Assembly (NCBI GenBank): GCA_030248065.1
Contig: JASAMV010003872.1
Span: 1-64,000, forward strand
From: Rhynchonema sp. JSB1_4
Lineage: Eukaryota > Nematoda > Chromadorea > Monhysterida > Xyalidae
DNA length: 64,000 nt
Direction: 5' to 3'
Position 1 is the first letter of the stretch. The number at the start of each line of letters is the position of its first letter. Of the stretch, positions 35,601 through 47,600 are shown piece by piece. The notes under the pieces were generated by a model that was not told the DNA's origin, did not search any database, and saw nothing but the letters and a program-made list of their open reading frames with translations. Position numbers and translations under genes: made by a program.

Positions 35601-38600
35601 CCTGAAAAATCGTGGAATAACAACTGCATCCATACCAAGCCCATGTCAAAATGCGTGCGCGCTTACTAAGCATCGGATTGTGATGGTACGTGTTGTCAGC
35701 AGTCGATGACTGTTTGCTGGGAGGGATGATGTGCACGTCGACTTCGAATAGTCCTCCGTTCTGTTTTTTGTTCGGCCGACGCTGCCCGCTGCTCGATGGA
35801 TACCCGCCGCCTCTCACAATGACTGACGAAAAAGCCAGTATTATTGCATTTGTTTTTTGCTTTATCTACAAATCTGTTTATTTTTCACTTTCTTATGACA
35901 ATCAAACGAAACGGTTTATATGTATATGTGTACTTACGGCCAGATGCGAAAGCGAACTGAAGAAGACAGTGCGATAACAATCCAAAGCAGCATTGGGCCG
36001 AATACAGACGTGCATGTGGCAACGGACAAAGCATGTAACAAAATAAAACCAATAACAAAATGCGCGACATACCCAGAAGACAATAGCGTTTGCAATGGAA
36101 TAAAAACAAATTGTATACGAAGCAGGCAAAAGAAAAAATCAAACTGGGCCGCCGCAATAACTGAAAATAATGACAACAAATAATAAAAGAAACAGACTTC
36201 CTGTTGCGGCATTCTGTCCACATCGTTGCATACATTCTTTGCGATTGCGGAATCGGTTGTAATTGCCACCACAGCCACCGTACAGAAATGTGCGACAGTC
36301 ACCGTTGGCCGAATCGTAGTAGTACCTGGCGGATGGGGATACAGTACGAGTGAAACATCAGCAAGTGTTGAATTCGGTGAACTCGTGTGTTTCTTTTTTG
36401 TGCATGGCAGGTTTACTCATGTCACATACGTAAGTGTGCGACAACCAAGCACCAAGCGGGAAACTTAGTCAGTGCTTCATTAAAACAGGATGTTTATGGA
36501 AGTGCGTTCCGGTCAATAGTAAACGGGGGAACTGAAACTGGGTGCTACAGCAAGGTTACGTATCTTTTTGGGCCAGTGAACTTTTTAGGTCACCACACGT
36601 TATGTACTGAGTGCAGTAATGTTGGTTTGTTTCGCCCTGCTGTTGCGTTGCTGTTATTAGGTGGCCTAAAAAGTATCTAAACCTCCAAACAGTAACGTGG
36701 CCCAAAAAGTGCGGTGGTCCTCGCGCTCATTTGGTGCGCATGGATCATTTGCTTGATTTGACGAAAAGATTTGATGAATTGACTATACTACTAAAACCGG
36801 AAGACGTATGTCTGTCTGTCTGTCTGTGGTCCCCTCCGTCGGAGGTGCGGACGGGTCAATTTTTACGGGTAGCTTTGGGTATGCTAACGGGGTGGCACGG
36901 CACGGGCGCGGCGCCGTAGCCGGACCGTAGGCACGGGTCCCGTCTAGTTGATTTGACGACAAAACTATGGGCCATTCTCACACTTCTCTGTTGTAACACG
37001 CACAAAAATTCCCAGCCCCCGAACGCCAACGAACATTTCCTGATAGTCCTTGCACGGTCCGGAATCCAATGAATCAAAGCAAAGATCGTCGGTCCCGCCA
37101 CGGCTGGGGGCCGCAGGCGCCTGGGTCCTTGGCTCGGGCTGACGCGGAGGCGGGGCTCGTGTTTGTGCTGGTTCCGGTTCTCTTCTAGGTTCCGGTTCCC
37201 TCCTAGGTTCCGGTTCTCGTCTCGCTTCCGGGGCCGGCTGCGTGGTTTGTGGAGCTGCGCCAGGAACTGGTGTCTCGAAACCCTCAACGGTCACTCCAGC
37301 GCATCTGGTGAATGTTCGGGGCGTTTGATACACATTTGAAGATGAAAGTCCTTTAAGCCATTTAAAATATTTTGATCGAATCCGATGTCGGTTCCGATGT
37401 TGGTCGTGCAAGGTGTTCTGCCGTGACAAAGTTAACTAACGTTTGACCAACGACAGATCTAATGTGGCCAGATCTGAAAAGTTGTCGACTAACCGATCCT
37501 GGCAATCCTCCCATGATTCAAATCTATTGTTGTTGCCATTACATCCCCTCCAATAGAACGCCCCGCATCGCTGGGTGTGCACATCGTAATGATAGGCCAA
37601 AGTGTACTCACTGCAGCGCTCGCCGCCCTCTGATTTTGGCAGGTAGCACACACCTAAACATTTTGGAAGCCGTTTTTTAAAATCATTTTTTCTTTAGTTT
37701 GTAGAGTTCTACTATACTGACAACTGCAAACTTGAGCGTGTGGTGTGTGTACCTTTTCCAGTTGGCTCGACACAAACGGCGTTACAATCTGCCTCCGTGT
37801 TGAATCGATTGTCGTTACCGCCCTCCCCGCCATACCTGTGCAGTTTGGGGGGTGGTAATGGATGGCCGGAAATTATGCCGAGTTTTTCTATCTTTAGGGC
37901 ACAGTAAACGTTTCATAGAGGTAGAGAGGGTGCTAGATCATCATGTATAATAAACATCTCGTACCGGCGTGTTTAAAGGCAAACTACACCAACACGAGCC
38001 CGATTTCGAAGGCGGTCTGTAATCAAAACGAATTGAAAGGGAAAATCCTCATGCTCCATTTCGTATTCTTCTATGTATGTACGTGTAACATTTCCCAAAT
38101 CAGCAGCCACGTCAGAATGTCTCACCATTCATTCTGCCAGCTGCAAAATCGAGCTCTTGTTGGTGTAGTTTGCCTGTACATATTTCATAACGAGTGTGGG
38201 ATTATTGATCATAGTCCAAAGATGCAGCAGTAGTCCATTTGCATATGGCCGTGCAGGGTTGGATTAAAAAAAAAGTAAAAATTTTTTTGTAAAAAAAAAA
38301 TTTTTTTTTAAAAAAAAAAAGTTGGCCACTTTTTTTATTTTAAAATTTTAAAAAGTAAGTCCACTTTTTTTATTATTTTTCCCCTTTTTTTCGTTATTTT
38401 CTCACTTTTTTAAGGTATAAATGTATGTTTTCATGCGTTTTATTGCTCATCATTCTCAAAATATCGCCTGCGGCGCTTTTATTTCAGTTTAAAATGGCGT
38501 TGTAATGGACTCATACAGTGCCTAGACATCCCAACAATCGCTGCACGTATAATATAGGACACCCCATACCGTATACTGTGCAGTTATTGAGCTATCGACG

Positions 38601-41600
38601 TAAGCTATCGACAGACTCCACGTTGCTCGCCTATTTGCAGTTGTGTGGATTTGTCATTTGTTGCTTTTGTCACACAACATGAGTGTGGTGTAGCTCTTTA
38701 TCTCTCTTCAAATTTATCCCCAAATTCACAAACAGAAGGTTGGTCTTCCTTTTGTCATATATGTATGCCCACAGAGTTACCTTCGGGCGGGTTCTCAAAG
38801 TTGTGACCAAATGGGCTAGATCGCAGGTGATCGACATAAACATGCAAGTCAGTGGAGAAGTTCTCTTTAGTGTCCCTCAAAACATACCTAAGTAACATGA
38901 TTTCAGAAATTTCATTTTTCTAGAAACCAATTTTTTGGGGGTCCGGAATAAAAAAAGTGATTTTTAAAAAAAAATTTTAAAAAGTTTTTTTTTTAAAAAA
39001 AAGTTCGATAATAAAAAAAAATTTTTAATCCAACCCTGTGGCCGTGCGTATCTATAGTTTAATCACGCGCACGCGTAATAGGTATCCATGTCGATGTCAA
39101 ATTTATGTGTCAGTAAATGAAGAAATGTCCATATTTCAATTATAAGTCGCGTATGGTGCAATCTACCGACCACCAAAAGCCTAAGCCTTTTAGAGGCTCC
39201 AAGTGCTCATAATCTTATTTACACCGTTTCAAATATGCAAATCCCGAAAATCCGTCAAGGAAAATTGTGGGAAACCGACCAGAATTGCTTGCACAACGCT
39301 TCATTGATGTCGAAGTAGTACTGTAGCGTGTATGCGATTACTGTGCCGGACTCAGAAGGTTGACCGCAGCCCACTGCAAATGGAAATATCAACAGTGCAA
39401 TCGCTGTGACGGATCAGACTTAACAGTTTTGCAGCGCCCCATCTGCCGTCGGCCACCATTACCAGCATAATACTAATAGTGAATTCAGTCAAACCTCCAC
39501 ATGGTGAACCTCCACATGGGGAATGCGTCTATGTATATAGTGAACAAATCGTTAGTCCCCGAATTTCGCGTGTCATAAACTTCCACATAGCAGTGAACAC
39601 TTTCGTTCTAAACAGGGTCTTAAGCACCGAAAGGGCGCCCTTGGTGAACAAATTTTGCTAGATGCACAAAATTGACCAAACGTCAACCTAAAACTTACTG
39701 CTGCAGTTCTTCACTACCACAGTTAGAAAAAGGAAAGTACTAAATATTGGGTTCCGCTCCACTGCGAACACGTTTTCAACAACGCAAAATTTTTGCGCTC
39801 ATCAACTTTCAAAATACTAACACGGTCTCGGACTCAAAGTGATCCCAAACAAAACAAAATCACCGTTGTAGCCAATCCTGTTCATCATAGCCTCCCAGGT
39901 TCATTATACCGTACCCTCAGCGTGGTTCACATTGACCAATTTATTGGTTTATTTACTGCTCCACATAGTGAATATTCAGCATAGGGAACAAAACGGCCGG
40001 TTCCCGTTCTGTTCACGACGTGTAGATTTGACTGTATCGTACTTATGTATTTATTGCGGCAGAAAACTTGGAATCCATGACTGCCAAAACAAACTCAATC
40101 GAAAATTCCACCCAACTTTGGGCAGCATCAATTTCACAATTTGAACAAAATTTCATCTCACAACAGTGAAAAGCGACTTGTTGACCCGACTCTAAGCTCA
40201 AAAGAACCACGTAGGGAACTAACTGTATTTCTCAGGTGGCACATGTGAAGTGTCGATCGGGGGTGGTGTAGTGGGCACGGGGCAACCGGCAAAATCGGGG
40301 CCACGCGCTGAGCGCACGCCATCCATGCAACAGCCGTATCTGCAAAATTGCATAGGGTGTCTCGTGAGTAATTTATGATGGATATGTGGAAATGTGAGTT
40401 TGTGGCTCACGACCCGGATCCGTTCTTTATTCAAGTATGTATATCATTGAGATTTACTGGTGATCAATTTCTACCTACATAGAAGTTGGTTGAGCACATG
40501 GTAGATTTTTCCTGAACATTCTTTGTTTGGTTCAAAATACAATGACATCAATAAATTTCAAGGCAAGTCCTATCCGGGCCGATCACCAAGTTTTGTTTTG
40601 ATCTATATGTGAATGCTATCCCGTTTTTGATCACACTTCCTTGCACAAACAAACCCTGTCGATAGAACTCGAACTGATCGCAGGGTGACCCGAAAACATA
40701 ATACTCAATGACCAACTTTGACAGTCTGCAATCATCGCATCCCTCGTCGTTGTGTCCACGCGCTGGTGTCACGCCATCAGGACAACAACCGAACTCGCTG
40801 TATTGGCATGGACAACCTGCACATCAAGCAAACTGTTGGGTTACGATAATTTTAGTGCAGGTTTAGAAAGTCCTTCCCCACCCCTACCACGATCTTTACC
40901 CTGCGCCCGATGACTCCAGGTATTTGGGTAACAGGTTTGAAACATGAGACCGATGCAGAGCTCAAGGGTCTTCAAGTGGAAAATTCAGGAAGCCCACTGA
41001 AACATCAGCCAACCTTCTAGACTGAGTCCCCTGGCAGCAGTCTTCCCATCGGGACAGCATCCATAAGTCGATTGACTGCATGTTTGCGGGCAACCCCCGA
41101 AATTCGTGCCCTGCGCCGTTGTCTTGCCATCCGGGCAACACCCATAGGGTGTATAGGCACAGCCACAGCCCTTGTTCGTGATACCTGCGCAAAAGTATTA
41201 GAAACATCAAGTTAGAGTTGGAGATGGTGCGTATACTACACATGTGCACTTGGTCGCAGAAAAGTATTAAAGCCCATACAGTGTCTCTTTGAAACGTCTA
41301 CTACATATGTCCAAATTATCTGAAAAGCAATATATACTGCTCAATGAGAGCAAGTTGCAGACATTTTGGCCAAAATCAGGTATCATTTTAGAACCAGTCA
41401 TTAATGCCTTGTCAGTTAAGTATAGTTTGGCCAGCTTGAAATGGAACAGAGAGACACCAACTATCCCTCCGTAAAGCCCAACCAAAGCTCAAAATGACCA
41501 ACTTTGAGCGGGCGTCATTCCGTCAGGACAACATCCGAATTTGCTCAATTTGCACGGCGAGTCACAGCCCTGTCCGTTGACGCCCAATGCTGCCGTCTCA

Positions 41601-44600
41601 CCATCGGGGCAACAACCGTGCGCTGCGTGCTCGCATGGGAACGACGAGCGCTCGCAGCCTGTGAAACGCAGTTGTTTCTTGATCGTTTTTTTGGACAAAA
41701 ACTATTCTATCGACTTATTGGAATCGGGTATCTTCAATAAAAAGTTCAAAATTACGACTCAGATTGTCACAGGTGTTGTAATGGTGAGTTTGTCCGATCC
41801 ACCCTGTTTTCACAGACATCTGACATCATCAGAGCGAAATGCACCACGCCGCATGGCAATGCTATCCCAAAATCAGGCAGGGAAGAGCAGTGATGTTGTT
41901 TCCCTCACGCAACTGACACTCAAACTTCACGTCTTAAAAAGTGCCAACCTTGATAATGCGGGCCAAAAGCAATGGTGCGCCGATCCTTGCAGCATCCAAA
42001 CAGTGACGCGCTGCATGATGGTTCCCCACAGCCCTCCATGTGTGCACCACGCGACAGGGTCACTTCGTCCGGGCAACAGCCGTAACGCGTATCGTTGCAC
42101 ACACCTGTTTATGAACAGCAATTGTCATGTTAGTTAATTTTGTCAGTCACGAATGTCAGTCAGTTCATCCCTAGGCTATGATGTCATGAACACGCTTATC
42201 AGTACTTCTCCAAGAGGGGATAAGGTGTGGGAGATTTTGCACTGACGCTGAGCTTTTGAATTTTTTTGGTTTTCAAGTATAATTGCCATCATCACCAAAC
42301 TGACCCGGATCTGACCAAACGATCTCCAAAACAACAGCAACTTCAACAGTTATTTTCGCCAAATAAAAAAATCCCTCAAACCATCGATGGCTGTACGAAC
42401 GGCTGAATGAACGTTGGTACGAATTCGATGGCTAAACAAAAACTAAGACAACAGTTAATAACACCGGAAGAAGAAGTGGACAAAGAAGGGTTACTGCACG
42501 TCTCAACCCAACCCTGCGCACCGATGATCGCCTAACCACAAGCCGTGGAAGGAGCGCACGTCCAGTTTTGGACATTAAATGTGATCGTCACCTTCTGGGA
42601 ACGGAAGCAATGAAGCCGCTTAAAAGCTTAGTTTCGGTGATATGTGATATCCTTGAGATATGTGATATTATTTGAGCTTAGCTTTGAGCGGTTGTATTTG
42701 TTAGTGCAGGCCGTTCGGGTCTTCTGACCCCACATATGGAATTTCTTCCGAAGTTGCCAGCAGAATAATAATAATAAATAAACTTCTCCAAGAGTTGATG
42801 TGGAAATTCAACGACATCATAGCCAGTTAAATATTTTTTAATATTAAACACCGTAAAAAATTAAGCATATTACTCAACCAACCCAATTCAATCTCGGGAC
42901 AGTCGGCAAACTTTGTGCCCTCTGCCGGCGTGTACCAGTCGGGGCAACAGCCGAATTTGGTTTTGCTGAAAAAATGCAGCTTGATCAGAACACATACAGT
43001 AATTTTAAATTGAGCCTGAAAGGAATTTTTGGGTCCCCCTGAAGTGCACGCTGGTGCCTACCTGCAATGCACGATCGGTTCAGTGGCATTCTCAGCACCC
43101 AGTTCTACTTCTTCGTCAGACGGAACGTCCAGATTCTCACACGGTTCGACGTGTACCTCGCCTGTGACAATGTCTTGCACCTGGATATAAAGGTAAACTT
43201 TTGATTTGTGCAAAAATAGCACAAGAACAATTATTTTTGTAAAAAAAACTAAAAACCTGGCATTTGTTCTCGATGTCCATCTCGCCGGATCCTTCGACCA
43301 AGTCCATTTTGTCGTGCTCTTCCTCCACCGGCAGTGGCACGCCCGGACAACCTGTGGATGCAATCGAAGAGAAAATGCAGTTTTTAGAGTCGGCTCGCGA
43401 TTTTTTTTGGCGTCACGTGTCCGTGTCTTGCATTCGCACGGGCAATATAGCTAGTGCAACGTGTGAACATATTCAACCAAAAACACGCTGCGTAATTTGT
43501 ATTGGAAAGTTGGATATATAGTCTTTCATTTTATTCTCGGTCCAAACAAAGTATACAGCAAATGTTTCATCGCAACAGCAGCCATCAAGTAGCACGCATG
43601 TTTCGAGCCACGTTGTCAACCTGTTGGTTATCATCCACGACGATGACTGCTGTTTTCAAGGCGTTGAAACATTTTCTGTATACCGCCTCTGGACTGTCAT
43701 AAAACGGAAAGACTATACCTCACACACTAAAAATACTGTTGGTTCAACAATGACAAATTGAACCACAATTCCCACAAACTCACCCATCAAGTCTTCGCCG
43801 AATGCTTCAGTAACGTTGTCCTTGCAACAGCCAAATTCACTCTCCGCACAGTCGCTGCAGCCGGCATTGTACATCCCGCTCGCTGATGTTGCACCATCGG
43901 GGCAGCAACCAAACTCGCTCTCATCACAGCCTGTGTGGGATGCGGGCACTGGATTTTTCGCATTAAAAAATTTGAAGCTTTTTGTGGTGACATGAGTAGT
44001 TTTACGCTAGGTGGGCTGCTGTTACGTAAATTGCTATTGTATAACGTATAACGCAACCAATATTGACGTGACAGACGTACAGAATTTGAAGGCAAAAGGA
44101 CTGCGACCACGACCACGATTGGGCTACGGCAGGGCAAAGACACATGTATTGGAATTGAAGCACTATTTCCAAGTGATCGGAATCTCCTGCGCCATAACGC
44201 AAGCTCTATGAAACACCACCAACTTGGACAGGTTTCATTGTTGCATTGCTGTTTGTCGACCGGTTTGTCCAGCTCATCACACATGTTTGGGAATGGTTTG
44301 CGATCGTAATTCAGACAGACGACTTTGCGCGTTTGCTCACCGCCGCCGCACTGTTTGGAGCACTGAAATTTGACTGACCTAATAAACTGCCATAACAACA
44401 AGCCAACGGTCAGACAAATTGACTGGCCAATTGACTGACATAACAACAGGCCCACCTCTCCCCACACACTGGTGTACCAAGTGCCAGTGCACGTGTCCTC
44501 GTTCACGCATTCCTGTCGATCGATCGGTTTTACGTCACCGTCACAATGTGATTCGTCCATTATCTGGGCGCGAAATTGAAATGCACTTGAATATGAATGT

Positions 44601-47600
44601 TACTGTAACCAAGCAGTTTACAAGCTGGGTTACGGTAAGCATACTGTACCTACCGTAATCACATTGTGCTGTTCGATGGCACAGAACACGCGACGTTTGT
44701 TGTGACCGTGACCGCATGTCGTGCTGCATTTCGACCATTCCGACACGTGCCATCTGTGACGTCATCGATTATTGGAATGTTTTTTTGGGTCACCCTAAGC
44801 CATTATTCTGTGTGGTTGCCCATTTCCAGGTCATCACCAGTCTGAATGCCCCCAGATGCCCCTAGACACAAAATACTCGCAGATACATTTTTGCGAAAAA
44901 GGCGGAACCCCTTTTGGGTCACCCCGTACCTGTAGAGACACTCAACCGCCTGTACACATGCCCTCTCTTCAGTGGGCACTTCTGGCTCGTCATCGGACAC
45001 ACATTTGTCTTTGGGATACTGTACTCCATTGGCATCGTAGCATTCAACGTCACGATACTCGGTCGTGTCGTTGCATTTGGAACACTGCAAAAACGAAGGC
45101 ACTTTTGGGTCACAATGTAGAATATTGCAAAGGTATGAAGACGGAAACATGGCTTCTTGTACTACGTACAGATACAGGCCCTGTCTTTGGTCCTCGGTTT
45201 CCGGAACAACTGCAACTATAATTTCCATCCGTCAAACATGGGCATGGGATCAGATGGACTTTAGAACGGTCCAGGTGACTCTTGAATTTTTCGTCGTGAC
45301 TCAAAGGTGTCAAAGAATCTCGCGCGATCATAATTCTATGTAATCTGCACGTTCCTGTCACATACTCATACCATACTGATAATATCAGTACCAGTATGGT
45401 TTCAGCAACAGCAAAAACGCAGAGTAATATTGTCCAAGCGCAATGGCAGTCATATCAAACAGACAGATGCCCCCCCCAAAGCTAACCAATTGCCAGTCTC
45501 CGAGCACAAAGTGCATGCCTTCACACGGTCCCAGATTGCAACTGCGTTTCGGTTCGGGGCGTTTCTCTTCGGCGCAATTCTCAGCTGGCAAAAGTCGACC
45601 TTCGTCACCTTGTTTCTCAGATCTACAGGTTACGGAACGGTATTGCATCGCCGGACCGCACTTCTCCGAACACTGCAAGTATTGAAGTAAAAACTACAGC
45701 TTTCAATTGTATATGTTTTTCTTAACCTTCTGGTGCGCGCGCACTGATGATGTCCTACTGCAAACACCTTTGCAAAAGAACAAATCGAGAACGGTGCCAC
45801 CACGAAGAATTGGTCCGAATAGAATTGACAGTGAATTTCACAATTCAGAGAATGTGGGTGTCGCTTGTTTCAACCGAGCGGTGCACCAGGGCGTCGTCGG
45901 CGTGGATGCAATCCGAATATGGTTGGCATTCTCAGTTAAGTCGAATGTCAACAACAGATCAGATAATGTGTATCGTAAGTGCCCTTGTACTATTCCGAAA
46001 ACTACCAAGATTACCATATTGCTCAAACGAAAAGCGAGTTATTGTTGAAAATATTTGTAGATTATTATAAACTCACACTCGACCACGGTCCAGCATTCCA
46101 TTCGGGGCATTCGAATCGATTGCAAACTTGTGTGTACTTCGGCCGTTCCCCCTTGCACTGACCGTCGTCAACATTCATTGTGCGACCATCGGCCAAAATC
46201 TGTAATTGATTAAAAATTGGGATTATTAATACATAGTTTTGAATGAGATATCTCTGGTCCAAAATCGTATAACTACGGCCGATGTCGATTTGGTTCGATA
46301 CATCGAGTGCAATGATGGAAAAAGATATTTCGGAATGGAATGCCCCAGCACACAGTGCCTCACCTGTTCGCAGAACACCACCCTGTATTGCCAACCGGTT
46401 TCGCCGCACGTGTGTGAACATTGCTCCCAATCGCCGGTGAACCAACTGAAACGCACGAACATTGATGTGAAATGAAGTAATTATGTTTGGTAACACCGAA
46501 GGGCATGTGTCAACAAATAAATCCTGCACTGATGAATGAAAACGCAACAAAAACAATCAGCCCCCACGTCAACGCCACGTCATAGTCAGTTTCACAGCTG
46601 ATAAATAAATTTCAAAAGCTTCACAGCAGAACTCCATACCGACTTTCTAGCATGCATGCAGTGCGAAATTCCGCCCCAGTAATTGGCAGTGACTCACTCT
46701 GGTTCACAATCGACCGTGTTGCACGTTTTGTTGGTGACGGGCAATGAAGCGTTCGCCTGTTCACAGTACACTGCGTGAGTGAATGTTTCAGTCTGAACGT
46801 CCCAGCAGTTGGCCCGTCGTTCGTGCACACCTGAGGGATATTATATTCAAGCTTAGGTCGCTGGTTTTGGTTCTCACGGCGTTGTGATTGGAACCTTGTG
46901 GGACCTGAAGCTTGCACAAATGACCAGCAAAAGTTTTCCTGTAGAAGGTATCCCGTGCCGACCTTGGACAAACTGCATCACTAACACCATGGACAACATG
47001 CGCAATGCATAACTGATGTCCACAAGAATCACAGGTTTGACCTGGGTGTGCTTGATTATTAAAATCCTAACGTTATGACGCAGATTCAATCGAAATAAAC
47101 AAAAGTTCAAAATATTCCGAATCAAGAAACGCAAATAACGAAATATTGTAACAGCAAATTGAAACATCAGCCAACCAGCACCACAGGTGACCGAGCATTC
47201 ACCCCATTCGTCGGGTTTGTATATGAATTGAACGGAGTCATCAACGGGGACAGAGAACTCGAACTTGAATGCCGTACTTGGGCTCCCTTGTTGATGCAGT
47301 ACCTGGAATCGGTGGCATAACAGGTCACTGAAACGTGATGTTATAATTTTATCGGGCCCGAAATTTCAGGGATCAATGTCTTTAGTCAGGTACTCTCTGA
47401 ACAAGCGCACATGCCCTGGTGCAAGTCTAGCCAGGGTTGTAAAATGTGCTTTAAGGGCAACCGTTTCGCCCCGTTTTCACTGACGTGGCAGTGCACTGAT
47501 CATCATCAGTGCAGATGCGCAGCAACTGGTTGGTCATCCGTGGTCTTTTAACTCACCAAAAACGGTGTTGTTATCCCCAATTCACCATAAATCTGAACTT

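Larger units (their letters stand above)
30015..39376 (-). other. Papilin Kunitz array, 11 domains with linkers
   Basis: From N to C: K1 39.37/37.84 kb, K2 37.65, K3 37.1/36.3, K4 34.9/34.5, K5 33.87/33.47, K6 32.97, K7 32.0, K8 31.66/31.28, K9 31.1/30.96, K10 30.57/30.38, K11 30.2. Most are split by an intron before the YGGCxGNxNxF motif. Residues at the canonical P1 site: S (K2), K (K3), D (K4), D (K5), K (K6), F (K7), S (K8), T (K9), T (K10), R (K11). K1 lacks the second and fourth cysteines. Linkers: a Pro/Glu-rich segment with three RREPEP units (about 37.2 kb), a Ser/Gly/Lys linker (35.7 kb), an acidic Ser-rich linker after K4 and a His/Gln-rich one after K6. Confidence 0.88.
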
